Positions 1-8,137 of a DNA stretch of 64,000 nucleotides are shown here, in pieces. Every line of letters starts with the position of its first letter. Position 1 is the stretch's first letter. The stretch lies in NCBI GenBank assembly GCA_051875715.1, contig JBJEHD010000031.1, positions 1 to 64,000 of the forward strand, given 5' to 3'. The notes under the pieces are model-generated. The model saw only the letters and a program-made list of their open reading frames with translations, was not told the origin of the DNA and did not search any database. This DNA comes from DYCT01 sp051875715. Its GTDB lineage: Bacteria > Bacteroidota > Bacteroidia > Bacteroidales > Bacteroidaceae. Position numbers and translations under genes: made by a program.

Positions 1-92
1 ATCTGCTCAAAAATAGAAGTTGTTATCATCATAACGCTAATGACCGATTTGGGTTCAAGCATCCCCACCCTATGCAGGACAAAAAAAAGAAA

Positions 93-255
93 GGCGGTGT
101 GTCATAATGGCCAATCTGCGGCGTTGCTATCGGCATTCGGCCTTGGTCGTGTACGCCAGTACACTCCCTTCGACCTCAGCCTCAGCGCCTTGCATCTCGA
201 CCATTCTGACGCACCTTTGAGGCTGTGCCAAAATTGGAAGTTTTGACACAGCCTC
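93..255 (+). repeat. 163-bp dispersed repeat, copy A (ends in terminator-like hairpin)
   Basis: This stretch reappears almost unchanged, in reverse orientation, at 55419-55581. Differences I can see are two substitutions and the hairpin loop. It holds a small dyad (GTGTAC gcca GTACAC) and ends in a 15-bp hairpin, GAGGCTGTGCCAAAA against TTTTGACACAGCCTC (one G:T/A:C type mismatch), followed by CCTCTTTT. Nothing else that looks like a gene lies in 1-303; the short open frames there run through the repeat and are not convincing. It is placed 3' of ettA and probably 3' of a plus-strand gene left of the window, so a 3'-end or terminator role is inferred. Confidence 0.85.
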
Positions 256-303
256 CCTCTTTTATTTATCCCTGCGACGAAAAACGTCGGGCAGAGACGC
301 CGT

Positions 304-1992
304 TTAGTCTTCCATCAGTTTGCGGTAGCGTACGCGCTTGGGTTCTTCCGCACCCAGGCGCTTCAACTTGTTTTCCTCGTATTCGGAATACGAGCCTTCG
401 AAGAAGAACACCTCGGAGTTGCCTTCGAAGGCCAGGATGTGCGTACAGATGCGGTCCAGGAACCAGCGGTCGTGGCTGATGACCACGGCACAGCCGGCAA
501 AGTCCTCCAAACCTTCTTCCAGGGCACGCAGCGTGTTCACGTCGATGTCGTTGGTCGGTTCGTCCAGCAGCAGCACGTTGCCTTCCTCTTTCAGGGCCAT
601 GGCCAGGTGGAGGCGGTTGCGCTCGCCGCCCGAGAGCATGCCGCAGAGTTTTTCCTGGTCGGCACCAGCAAAATTGAAGCGGCTCAGGTAGGCGCGGGCA
701 TTGATGTCGCGTCCGCCCATCCGGATCAGTTCGTTGCCGCCCGAGATGACCTGGTAGACACTCTTCTGCGGGTCGATGTCGCGGTGCTGCTGGTCCACAT
801 AGGCCAGCTTCACCGTCTCGCCCACCTCGAACGTGCCCTTGTCCACTTTCTCCAGCCCCATGATGAGGCGGAACAACGTGGTCTTTCCGGCACCGTTCGG
901 TCCGATGACGCCCACGATGCCGTTGGGGGGCAACATGAAGTTGAGGTTGTCAAACAAGAGCTTTTCGCCATACGCTTTCTGCACGCCGACGGCCTCGATG
1001 ACCTTGTTTCCCAAACGCGGTCCGTTGGGGATGAAGATTTCCAGTTTCTCTTCCTTCTCCTTGACGTCTTCGTTCAGCAACTTGTCGTACGAATTCAGAC
1101 GGGCCTTTCCCTTGGCCTGACGGGCCTTGGGCGCCATTCGCACCCATTCCAACTCGCGCTCCAACGTCTTTCGGCGTTTGCTGGCCGTCTTCTCTTCCAG
1201 TTCCATGCGTTTGGTCTTCTGCTCCAGCCACGACGAATAGTTTCCCTTCCAGGGTATTCCCTCGCCGCGGTCCAGTTCGAGAATCCATCCGGCCACATGG
1301 TCGAGGAAATAGCGGTCGTGGGTGATGCAAATCACCGTTCCTTCGTATTGCTGCAGGTGTTGCTCCAGCCAATCGATGCTTTCAGCGTCGAGGTGGTTGG
1401 TCGGTTCATCCAGCAAGAGCACGTCCGGTTTTTGCAGGAGCAGCCGGCACAGGGCCACCCGGCGGCGTTCGCCTCCCGACAGCACCTTCACCGGCTGGTC
1501 CTCGGGCGGACAGCGGAGTGCATCCATCGCCCGCTCCAGTTTGCTGTCCAGGTTCCACGCATCGGTGGCATCGATGATGTCTTGCAGTTCGGCCTGACGG
1601 GCAAACAACTTGTCCATCTTTTCCGGGTCCTCGTAGTATTCCGGAAGGCCGAACTTCTGATTGATTTCCTCGTATTCGGCCAGCGTGTCGACGATGGGCT
1701 GCACACCCTCCATCACCACCTCTTTCACGGTCTTCGTGTCGTCCAGGTAAGGTTCCTGGGCCAGGTATCCCACCGAATAGCCGGGCGAGAACACCACTTC
1801 GCCTTGAAACGACTTGTCCAGTCCGGCGATGATTTTCAGCAAGGTGGACTTACCCGAGCCATTCAAACCGATGATGCCGATTTTTGCCCCATAGAAGAAC
1901 GACAGGTAGATGTTCTTCAGCACCTGCTTGTTGTTTTGGAAGGATTTGCTCACTCCCACCATCGAAAAGATTATTTTCTTATCGTCTGCCAT
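304..1992 (-). CDS. ettA: ABC-F translation factor EttA
   Basis: 562-residue soluble protein with two ABC ATPase domains and no membrane segments, the ABC-F arrangement. Domain 1 has Walker A GLNGSGKST at residues 42-50, signature LSGGERRR and Walker B LLLDEPTNHLD. Domain 2 has GPNGAGKTT, LSGGERNR and LLLDEPTNDID. The length fits EttA (about 555 residues). Known role of the family: it binds the ribosomal E site and gates the first steps of elongation according to the ATP/ADP ratio. An open frame continues upstream to about 2283, but the ATG at 1992 gives the family N terminus (MADDKK) and lies just downstream of a TACCTTTG promoter element, so I use it. The EttA subfamily call rests on length and the DIDVNTLRALEEGLEDF type region. 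Confidence 0.93.
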   Translation of the reverse strand: MADDKKIIFSMVGVSKSFQNNKQVLKNIYLSFFYGAKIGIIGLNGSGKSTLLKIIAGLDKSFQGEVVFSPGYSVGYLAQEPYLDDTKTVKEVVMEGVQPIVDTLAEYEEINQKFGLPEYYEDPEKMDKLFARQAELQDIIDATDAWNLDSKLERAMDALRCPPEDQPVKVLSGGERRRVALCRLLLQKPDVLLLDEPTNHLDAESIDWLEQHLQQYEGTVICITHDRYFLDHVAGWILELDRGEGIPWKGNYSSWLEQKTKRMELEEKTASKRRKTLERELEWVRMAPKARQAKGKARLNSYDKLLNEDVKEKEEKLEIFIPNGPRLGNKVIEAVGVQKAYGEKLLFDNLNFMLPPNGIVGVIGPNGAGKTTLFRLIMGLEKVDKGTFEVGETVKLAYVDQQHRDIDPQKSVYQVISGGNELIRMGGRDINARAYLSRFNFAGADQEKLCGMLSGGERNRLHLAMALKEEGNVLLLDEPTNDIDVNTLRALEEGLEDFAGCAVVISHDRWFLDRICTHILAFEGNSEVFFFEGSYSEYEENKLKRLGAEEPKRVRYRKLMED

Positions 1993-2030
1993 AGTGTGTA
2001 TGTATATATAAGGTAATAGATGTTTGCCGG

Positions 2031-2061
2031 CAAAGGTACGAAAACAAAATTTCCCCGGCAA
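2031..2061 (-). promoter_or_regulatory. promoter of ettA
   Basis: On the minus strand TTG (2061-2059), a 20-bp spacer and TACCTTTG (2038-2031) match the Bacteroidota sigma-70 pattern TTG/TAnnTTTG. It overlaps the putative terminator of the rplT operon. Confidence 0.6.
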
Positions 2062-2090
2062 GAGGGCGGTCGGCTCTCCTGTCGGGGAAA
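2042..2090 (-). terminator. putative terminator after rplT
   Basis: On the minus strand an 8-bp stem, TTTCCCCG/CGGGGAAA, with a 25-nt loop is followed by the T-rich stretch TTTTGTTTTC. It begins 25 nt after the rplT stop codon. Confidence 0.5.
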
Positions 2091-2114
2091 TATACCAGCA
2101 AATGTTTTTGCTTG

Positions 2115-2462
2115 TTATGCTTTTGCCTTGGCTACAACGGCCTTGAACGCTTCGGGATGGTTCATGGCCAGGTCGGCCAACACCTTGCGGTTGATTTCGA
2201 TGCCGGCTTTGTGCAGGCAACCCATCAACTTCGAGTAGGACATACCCTCCAGACGTGCGGCAGCGTTGATACGCTGAATCCACAAGGCGCGGAAGTTGCG
2301 CTTTTTGTTCTTGCGGTCACGGTAGGCATAGGTCAGACCTTTCTCCCACGTGTTTTTGGCAACGGTCCAAACGTTCTTTCTGGCACCAAAGTAACCTCTG
2401 GTAAGTTTCAGGATTTTCTTTCTTTTTGCTCTGGAAGCAACATGATTTACTGATCTTGGCAT
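2115..2462 (-). CDS. rplT: 50S ribosomal protein L20
   Basis: 115-residue basic protein starting MPRSVNHVASRAKRKK, with the family hallmarks KLTRGYFGARKN and RDRKNKKRNFRALWIQRINAA. L20 binds 23S rRNA early in assembly of the large subunit. It is the last gene of thrS-infC-rpmI-rplT. The 108-bp gap to rpmI is longer than usual for this pair but has no obvious independent promoter. In many bacteria L20 represses its own operon through the infC leader; a structured leader is present here (3474-3503), but control by L20 is not shown. Confidence 0.98.
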   Translation of the reverse strand: MPRSVNHVASRAKRKKILKLTRGYFGARKNVWTVAKNTWEKGLTYAYRDRKNKKRNFRALWIQRINAAARLEGMSYSKLMGCLHKAGIEINRKVLADLAMNHPEAFKAVVAKAKA

Positions 2463-2570
2463 AGTTTTAATTGATTTTTTTGAATGTTAGCGTCTTTGCT
2501 TCGCGCAAGGAACTTCGGGCTAAGGCATTCGGTTAATACTTTTAAAATAATACGTTTTCCCGAGAGAGGA

Positions 2571-2768
2571 TTACTTCAACGCTAAGAGGGCCTTTACCTG
2601 CGATACGTTGGTAGCGTCTACCAAACCGCTTTGGCACAAGTTTCTCTTCTGCTTCTTCGTCTTCTTCGTCAGAATGTGACTGTGGAAAGCGTGCTTTCTC
2701 TTGATTTTACCTGTTCCGGTAAGAACGAATCTTTTTTTAGAACCGGAGTTAGTCTTGATCTTTGGCAT
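2571..2768 (-). CDS. rpmI: 50S ribosomal protein L35
   Basis: 65-residue, strongly basic protein MPKIKTNSGSKKRFVLTGTG, followed by KIKRKHAFHSHILTKKTKKQKRNL: typical length and sequence for L35. It lies between infC (55 bp upstream) and rplT, the standard order. Confidence 0.98.
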   Translation of the reverse strand: MPKIKTNSGSKKRFVLTGTGKIKRKHAFHSHILTKKTKKQKRNLCQSGLVDATNVSQVKALLALK

Positions 2769-2823
2769 TTTGTAACTGATTTATTTTAAATTATTAATAA
2801 TGGCAACGCACTATACCGGCGCG

Positions 2824-3402
2824 TTACTCACTTTTCTTCTCTGCGGCCGGGGCTTCTGCCTTCGGCTTCTTCGGAGCGTCTTTCTTCTTCGGCGAGAGGA
2901 AGATGGTCATGCGTTTTCCTTCGAGGACGGGCATCTGCTCTACTTTGGCATAGTCTTCCAAGTCGTTGGCGAACCGGAGCAGCAGCACCTCGCCTTGCTC
3001 TTTGAAGAGGATGGAGCGGCCCTTGAAGAACACATAGGCTTTCACCTTGTCGCCGTCCTGCAAGAAGCCGATGGCATGCTTCAACTTGAAGTTGTAGTCG
3101 TGGTCGTCGGTCTGCGGTCCGAAACGGATTTCCTTCACGTTGACCTTGACTTGCTTGGCCTTCTGCTCCTTCTGGCGCTTCTTCAGTTGGTACAAGAACT
3201 TCGAATACTCAATGATTCGACAAACGGGAGGAACGGCATTGGGTGAAATCTCCACCAAATCGGCTTCGTGCTCTTCGGCCATTCTCAAGGCCTGCGCCAA
3301 CGGATAGACTGCGGATTCAATATCATCGCCCACGATGCGGACTTCTTTGGCACGAATCTGTTCGTTGATCCGATGTTGCCCTTTTAAATTGTCATTCTTC
3401 AT
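2824..3402 (-). CDS. infC: translation initiation factor IF-3
   Basis: 192 residues with an N-terminal domain (HRINEQIRAKEVRIVGDD), a lysine-rich linker (YQLKKRQKEQKAKQVKVNVKEI) and a C-terminal domain (FGPQTDDHDYNFKLKHAIGFL). It binds the 30S subunit, blocks premature 50S joining and proofreads the start codon. The start used is ATG at 3402. The last 25 residues (KKKDAPKKPKAEAPAAEKKSE) are a low-complexity Lys/Ala tail, common in Bacteroidota IF-3. E. coli infC has the rare start AUU used for autocontrol; that feature is absent here. Confidence 0.97.
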   Translation of the reverse strand: MKNDNLKGQHRINEQIRAKEVRIVGDDIESAVYPLAQALRMAEEHEADLVEISPNAVPPVCRIIEYSKFLYQLKKRQKEQKAKQVKVNVKEIRFGPQTDDHDYNFKLKHAIGFLQDGDKVKAYVFFKGRSILFKEQGEVLLLRFANDLEDYAKVEQMPVLEGKRMTIFLSPKKKDAPKKPKAEAPAAEKKSE

Positions 3403-3473
3403 TCAAACTTGATTAGTTCGTTGGTTTGTTTTTTAGTGAATCAAATTTTTCTTCATTCTTGTTCTGCCGTGCG

Positions 3474-3525
3474 CAGGCTGGAGGCGGGGTGGCCTCAAGC
3501 CTGCTCACAAGCGGGCGCAAAGTTA
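3474..3525 (-). promoter_or_regulatory. infC leader: -7 element in the thrS stop codon plus a leader hairpin
   Basis: On the minus strand TAACTTTG (3525-3518) matches TAnnTTTG; its TAA is the stop codon of thrS, so infC could have its own promoter. Just downstream the transcript would form a stem CAGGCT-t-GAGGC / GCCTC-c-AGCCTG (3503-3474) with a 6-nt loop, about 70 nt before the infC start. There is no T-run after it, so it is not an ordinary terminator. No -33 element is evident. Confidence 0.4.
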
Positions 3526-5463
3526 CCATTTATTTATCATATTGGAAACTTCTTCTGCGATATTTTTTCCGAACTCTTCGATTTTCATCGAGCCCTTGTC
3601 GCCTTCGCCTTGTTTGCGAACGGACACTTCGCCGTTTTCGGCTTCTTTCTCGCCGACGATGAGCATGTAGGGGATGCGTTTCATTTCGTTGTCGCGAATC
3701 TTGCGGCCGATTTTCTCATTGCGGTCGTCGACGATAGCGCGTACGTCGAACTGACGCAGGGTGGCGCGTACGTGCTCGGCATAGTCGTTGAATTTCTCCG
3801 AGATGGGCAGGATGGCCACCTGGTCGGGCGTGAGCCACAAGGGGAACTTTCCGGCCGTGTGTTCGATGAGGACGGCCACGAAACGTTCCATCGAGCCGAA
3901 GGGGGCGCGGTGAATCATGACGGGACGGTGTTTCTGGTTGTCGCTGCCCATGTACTCCAGTTGGAAGCGTTCGGGCAGGTTGTAGTCCACCTGGATGGTG
4001 CCCAGCTGCCAGCGACGACCGATGGCGTCTTTCACCATGAAGTCGAGTTTCGGGCCGTAGAATGCTGCTTCGCCGTATTCCACCTTGGCCTTCAGTCCTT
4101 TCTCTTCGCAGGCTTCCACGATGGCTTGTTCGGCCTTTTCCCAGTTCTCGTCGCTGCCGATGTATTTCTCGCGGTTGGTCTTGTCGCGCAACGAAATCTG
4201 GGCCTCGAAGTTTTCGAAGTTCATGCTCTTGAACACGATGGAGATGATGTCCATCACGCGCAGGAACTCATCCTTCACCTGGTCGGGGCGGCAGAAGAGG
4301 TGCGCGTCGTCTTGCGTGAAACTGCGTACGCGGGTCAAACCGTGCAGTTCGCCGCTCTGTTCGTAGCGGCAAACGGTGCCGAATTCGGCGATGCGCAACG
4401 GCAGGTCTTTGTACGAACGGGGCGAGTTTTTGTAGATCATGCAGTGGTGCGGGCAGTTCATCGGTTTGAGGAAGTACTCTTCACCCTCTTCCGGCGTATG
4501 GATGGGCTGGAACGAGTCTTTGCCGTACTTGGCATAGTGGCCCGAGGTGATATAGAGGTTCTTGTTGCCGATAGGCGGGCACATTACTTCCTGATAGTCA
4601 TAGCGGGCCTGGATGCGACGGAGGAAGTCCTGCAGGCGGATGCGGAGCGCGGTGCCTTTCGGCAGCCACATGGGGAGTCCCTTGCCCACCATGTCGGTGA
4701 ACATGAACAGGTCCATTTCCTTGCCTATCTTGCGGTGGTCGCGTTTCTTGGCCTCTTCCAGCATGACCAGGTATTCGTCCAGCATTTTCTTCTTCGGGAA
4801 GGTGATGCCGTAGATGCGCGTCAGCTGCTTGCGGTCTTCCTGTCCTCTCCAGTAGGCACCAGCCACCGACAACAGTTTGATGGCCTTGATGGGGGCCGTC
4901 GAAGGCAAGTGCGGGCCGCGGCAGAGGTCGGTGAAGGCTCCTTGCGTGTAGGTGGTGATGTGTCCGTCTTCCAGTTCGGAGATGAGTTCGCACTTGTAGG
5001 TCTCGCCGCGCTGGCCGAACATCTGCAAGGCGTCTTCCTTGGCGATGCTTTGGCGCATCAGGACTTCCTTCTTGGCGGCCAGTTCCACCATTTTGGCTTC
5101 GATGGCGGCCAGGTCGGAATCTTTGATGACGGCCTCACCCGGATCTACGTCGTAGTAGAATCCGTTTTCAATGGCCGGACCGATACCGAACTGGATGCCG
5201 GGATAGAGTTCCTGCAAGGCTTCGGCCAGCAAGTGGGCGCTGGTGTGCCAAAAGGCGTGCTTTCCTTGCTCGTCCTCCCACTTGTAGAGCACGAAGTTGG
5301 CGTCCTCGTTGATGGGGCGCGACAAATCGATGGTTTCTCCGTTCACGCCACAGGCCAATACGTCCTGTGCCAAACGCGGACTGATGCTTTCTGCTATCTG
5401 CAGACCGGTGACTCCTTCGTTGTATTCGCGAACGGAGCCGTCTGGGAATGTAATCTTTATCAT
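3523..5463 (-). CDS. thrS: threonyl-tRNA synthetase
   Basis: 646-residue class II aminoacyl-tRNA synthetase. Domains in order: TGS (residues 1-60, ITFPDGSVREY), the editing/SAD domain with HTSAHLLAEAL (around 74) and the Cys-His region, then the catalytic core with MNCPHHCMIY (zinc site), the motif 2 area RIAEFGTVCRYEQSGELHGLTRVRSFTQDDAH, motif 3 IHRAPFGSMERF and a C-terminal anticodon-binding domain. Full length for the family. The start ATG at 5463 gives MIKITFPDGS. It leads the translation operon; infC follows after 120 bp. Confidence 0.98.
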   Translation of the reverse strand: MIKITFPDGSVREYNEGVTGLQIAESISPRLAQDVLACGVNGETIDLSRPINEDANFVLYKWEDEQGKHAFWHTSAHLLAEALQELYPGIQFGIGPAIENGFYYDVDPGEAVIKDSDLAAIEAKMVELAAKKEVLMRQSIAKEDALQMFGQRGETYKCELISELEDGHITTYTQGAFTDLCRGPHLPSTAPIKAIKLLSVAGAYWRGQEDRKQLTRIYGITFPKKKMLDEYLVMLEEAKKRDHRKIGKEMDLFMFTDMVGKGLPMWLPKGTALRIRLQDFLRRIQARYDYQEVMCPPIGNKNLYITSGHYAKYGKDSFQPIHTPEEGEEYFLKPMNCPHHCMIYKNSPRSYKDLPLRIAEFGTVCRYEQSGELHGLTRVRSFTQDDAHLFCRPDQVKDEFLRVMDIISIVFKSMNFENFEAQISLRDKTNREKYIGSDENWEKAEQAIVEACEEKGLKAKVEYGEAAFYGPKLDFMVKDAIGRRWQLGTIQVDYNLPERFQLEYMGSDNQKHRPVMIHRAPFGSMERFVAVLIEHTAGKFPLWLTPDQVAILPISEKFNDYAEHVRATLRQFDVRAIVDDRNEKIGRKIRDNEMKRIPYMLIVGEKEAENGEVSVRKQGEGDKGSMKIEEFGKNIAEEVSNMINKW

Positions 5464-5492
5464 ATTCGTTCTATAGTTTTCACAATGGTTTG

Positions 5493-5500
5493 CAAAAGTA
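5493..5500 (-). promoter_or_regulatory. -7 element of thrS
   Basis: TACTTTTG on the minus strand, 30 bp before the thrS start, matches TAnnTTTG. No clear TTG at the expected -33 distance. Confidence 0.45.
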
Positions 5501-5564
5501 GATATTTCTTTTCAGTTTCTGCTGCTTTGGCCGAAAAATGTCTGTTTTCCTGTGCTTTTTGCCG

Positions 5565-7565
5565 TCACTTCTGCTCGCTGAAGCGTTTGATGACGTTGTA
5601 GGCCGAGGCGATGCCCAGTTCGCCGGCCTTGCTCAGGTCGGCGGCGCCTTGCTGTTTGTTGCCCAGGTAGATGTAGGTGAGTCCCCGGTTGTAGTAGGCT
5701 TCGGCAAATTCAGCGTCGAGGGAGATGGCCTTGTCGTAGTCGACCAGGGCGGCGCGGTAGTCGTTCAGCCCGGACAGCAGGTTGGCGCGGTTGTAGTAGG
5801 CATAGGCGAAGTCGGGGGCCAGGGTGATGACCTTGTCGAGGTCGGCGCGTACCAGGTCGTAGTCCATTGCTTCGCGGCCGCCTTTTGCCGCCGGGCGTCC
5901 GCTCCCTTCGCCGCTCTGTTCGCGTTCGGCCCGGGCGTATTCCAGTTTCTTGTAGCGCACCAGGGCCCGCACGAAATAGGCGGGGAAGAAGGCGTCATCG
6001 TGCAGGGTGGCCCGAGTCAGGTCGTCGATGGCGTTGTCGAAATCCTGCACCAGGTAGAAGTCGAGGGCGCGGGCGAAGTAGGGCAACGCGTCGTCCGGAC
6101 GGGCCACGATGTCCGCCGTATGGCTGTCAATCCAGGCGAAGTGTTGCTTGATCTGGGTTTCGTCGAGGGCGTTCTCACGGTTGGTGATGAGCAGCCGGTG
6201 CGGCAGGGCCTGCCGGCGGTTGAGCGCGTCGATGACCTTGTGGTAGTGCAGTTGCCGCCGGACGGCGTTGGGTTTCTCGTAATAGGTCAGCGCATACATC
6301 GGCTCGAGGCGTACGTTCACGTGGCGGTCTTGCACGCGGCCCCGGTATTCGTTCTTGTAGTCGGGGTCGGTGTCGGTGTTGTCGGCCACGACGATTTTGT
6401 TGTAGTTGCCGACGTTCTTGTCCGACTTCTTGCGTGTGGATCCGTCTTGCCGGTCGGCGGTCTGCCGGTCGTCCCCCTGTTGGCGTTCGAGGCTGAGTTT
6501 CATCATCTGGAATTCGTCCATCTCTGCCCCGTTCGTGTCGCCGACCTTCCGGCGTGCGGCGGACCGGCACTGGTAGCCCCATTCGAACGAGGGATATTCG
6601 TCCAGCACGGCGCTGTAGTCGCGGATGGCGGCTTCGTAGTCGCCGGTTCGGTCGAGCAGGAGGGCGCGGTTGAACAGGGCCATCATGTTGTCCGGTTCCA
6701 TCTCGAGCACGAAGTTGAAGTCGTCGATGGCCCGGTTGTCGTCACCCACCCGGGCGCGCAGCAGTCCGCGGTTGTAGTGTCCGATGAAATTGTGCGGGTC
6801 CACGTCGAGGGCTCGGTCGTAGTCGGCCATGGCGCCTCGCAGGTTCTTCTGGTGGAAACGGGCCAGGGCGCGGTTGACGTAGTTGGCCGCGTTCTTCGGC
6901 GTGAGGTAGACGGCCTGGTCCAGGTCGGCCTCCGCATCGGCATAGCGTTCCTGCTGCAGGTTGAGCAGGGCGCGTGCGGCCCAGGCGCTCCCTTCGTAGC
7001 GATCCATCTCGATGGCCCGGTCGTAGTCGGCACGGGCGGCTACGGAGTCGTTTTGCTTCAGCGACACTTCTCCGCGCATCAGCAGGGCCTGTGTGTTCCG
7101 GGGAGCGATGCGCAGCAGGCGGTCCAGGTCGGTCCGGGCCTGTTCGTAGTTTTCCACCTGGATTTCGCACAGGGCCATGTTGTGCCACACCGAGAGGTTC
7201 TCGGGCTCGTATTCCAATGCCTTCCGATAGTCTTCGATGGCTCCCTCGTAGTTGTCCTGCTTGATGCGGGCCAGGCCGCGTACCTGGTAGGAACTGACCA
7301 CGAAGGGGTTGCGCCGGATGGCCTCGGTGCAGTCTTCCTCCGCCCCCCGGTAGTCGTCGAGGTTGAGTTTGGCCAGGCCGCGGTAGAAGTAGGGTTCGGA
7401 CAGGTACGGCCTTGCCCCGATCACCTGATTGAAGTATTGGATGGACAGCACGTAGTCTTCGAAATAGAGTGCGTTCCGTCCGATGGTCATCACGCGGTCT
7501 GTATTGATTTGCGCCCCTACACACGCGGGCAGCAACGCCAGCCACAGAAAGATTCGTCTCAGCAT
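5565..7565 (-). CDS. secreted/periplasmic tetratricopeptide-repeat protein
   Basis: 666 residues with a signal peptide (MLRRIFLWLALLPACVGAQ). Nearly the whole chain is 34-residue TPR helices in two blocks: about residues 20-300 and again about 440-660, with repeated motifs such as YNRGLxxxxxxDxxxAxxDxxxA and ALVDYDKAISLDAEFAEAYYNRG. A less regular charged linker (ERQQGDDRQTADRQDG, then KKSDKNVGNYNKIVVADN) separates the blocks. TPRs are scaffolds for protein binding; no enzymatic motif is seen. Homologues in Bacteroidales are mostly annotated only as TPR proteins. It sits 101 bp upstream of thrS in the same orientation. TACTTTTG at 7614-7607 is a plausible -7 element. Confidence 0.85.
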   Translation of the reverse strand: MLRRIFLWLALLPACVGAQINTDRVMTIGRNALYFEDYVLSIQYFNQVIGARPYLSEPYFYRGLAKLNLDDYRGAEEDCTEAIRRNPFVVSSYQVRGLARIKQDNYEGAIEDYRKALEYEPENLSVWHNMALCEIQVENYEQARTDLDRLLRIAPRNTQALLMRGEVSLKQNDSVAARADYDRAIEMDRYEGSAWAARALLNLQQERYADAEADLDQAVYLTPKNAANYVNRALARFHQKNLRGAMADYDRALDVDPHNFIGHYNRGLLRARVGDDNRAIDDFNFVLEMEPDNMMALFNRALLLDRTGDYEAAIRDYSAVLDEYPSFEWGYQCRSAARRKVGDTNGAEMDEFQMMKLSLERQQGDDRQTADRQDGSTRKKSDKNVGNYNKIVVADNTDTDPDYKNEYRGRVQDRHVNVRLEPMYALTYYEKPNAVRRQLHYHKVIDALNRRQALPHRLLITNRENALDETQIKQHFAWIDSHTADIVARPDDALPYFARALDFYLVQDFDNAIDDLTRATLHDDAFFPAYFVRALVRYKKLEYARAEREQSGEGSGRPAAKGGREAMDYDLVRADLDKVITLAPDFAYAYYNRANLLSGLNDYRAALVDYDKAISLDAEFAEAYYNRGLTYIYLGNKQQGAADLSKAGELGIASAYNVIKRFSEQK

Positions 7566-7606
7566 GCTATATATAATATATAAGGTATATAGTTTCTTTT
7601 GGTTGG

Positions 7607-7614
7607 CAAAAGTA
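7607..7614 (-). promoter_or_regulatory. -7 element of the TPR gene
   Basis: TACTTTTG on the minus strand, 42 bp before the start codon. No matching -33 element was recognised. The 180-bp spacer 7566-7744 holds nothing else that I recognise. Confidence 0.4.
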
Positions 7615-7744
7615 GCGATTCTGTCGGTATGCCAGCCATCCTCCTAACGTTTTTTCACGCGGGAGGCGGTTTCTTTCCCTATATCTCCATAGTGGATGTG
7701 GTTGCAGTTTTAACAGGAAGTCCCAACCCGCGTCATGACTGTTA

Positions 7745-7981
7745 GTGTCGATTGAGAAGTTTTTTGAAAGCCGACAGCCAGGTGCGTTCAACGATGAACT
7801 GCTGACCGATAAAGAAGTCGCCCACATATTGAAGGTAAGCCGAAGAACGCTTCAAGATTATCGCAACAATGGTATCCTATCCTACATTCAGGTGGGCGGT
7901 AAAATCCTCTACCGCACCTCTGATGTACAGCGAACAATAATGAGTGGATTCAAGGAGGCGTATCGGTTGAAGGACACTTAG
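7745..7981 (+). CDS. short helix-turn-helix (excisionase-like) protein, possibly 5'-truncated
   Basis: 78 residues. The segment LLTDKEVAHILKVSRRTLQDYRNNGILSYIQVGGKILYRTSDVQ is the winged HTH of the MerR/excisionase type (helix_turn_helix_17) often carried by Bacteroidales conjugative and integrative elements. No ATG precedes the domain in this frame: a TGA lies at 7736 and the first possible start is GTG at 7745. Full-length relatives, as I remember them, have a longer N terminus, so this may be a remnant of a decayed mobile element. It begins the AT-rich island. No integrase or conjugation gene accompanies it. Confidence 0.6.
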   Translation: MSIEKFFESRQPGAFNDELLTDKEVAHILKVSRRTLQDYRNNGILSYIQVGGKILYRTSDVQRTIMSGFKEAYRLKDT

Positions 7982-8010
7982 TTTTCTATCGTTTGAGATA
8001 TAAATGAGCA

Positions 8011-8103
8011 TATAGGCTATAGAACTTATATTTTGAAATTATAAGCTAAATCACTTATAATTCACCCGTATAAGTTTTATGGCTTATATTTTTGGGTAAA
8101 ATG
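8011..8103 (+). promoter_or_regulatory. phased operator-like dyads (29-bp period) upstream of the SatD-like gene
   Basis: Two perfect dyads CTTATA-N9-TATAAG lie at 8025-8045 and 8054-8074. CTTATA recurs at 8083, so left half-sites fall at 8025, 8054 and 8083, exactly 29 bp apart. Right half-sites follow the same step: TATAGG at 8011 (5 of 6 match), TATAAG at 8040 and 8069, and a weak AAAATG at 8098. The last half-site abuts the -33 element of the promoter at 8091-8122, a position suited to repression or activation. The downstream gene itself encodes a C-terminal HTH, so autoregulation is a reasonable guess. Confidence 0.7.
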
Positions 8104-8122
8104 AATAATGTGCGTATATTTG
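8091..8122 (+). promoter_or_regulatory. promoter of the SatD-like/DUF3307 unit
   Basis: TTTG (8091-8094), a 20-bp spacer and TATATTTG (8115-8122), a very good match to the Bacteroidota consensus. Transcription should begin near 8126-8130, which rules out an upstream in-frame ATG at 8108 as the start of the protein. Confidence 0.75.
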
Positions 8123-8137
8123 CAGTCGAATAAAAAG

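Noticed and set aside
40..246. 68-codon frame at the left edge
   Set aside because: Most of it lies in the 163-bp repeat and it resembles no protein.
439..2016. 525-codon open frame on the plus strand across ettA
   Set aside because: It is the antisense of ettA. The minus-strand frame has all ABC motifs; the plus frame has no recognisable domain. High GC gives long antisense frames throughout this window.
3409..7583. Two very long plus-strand frames (730 and 681 codons) opposite thrS and the TPR gene
   Set aside because: Antisense shadows: Val/His/Gly-rich translations without domains, while the opposite strand encodes recognised proteins.
8108..8137. Upstream ATG for the SatD-like gene
   Set aside because: It lies at or before the -7 element (TATATTTG, 8115-8122), so it would not be in the transcript.
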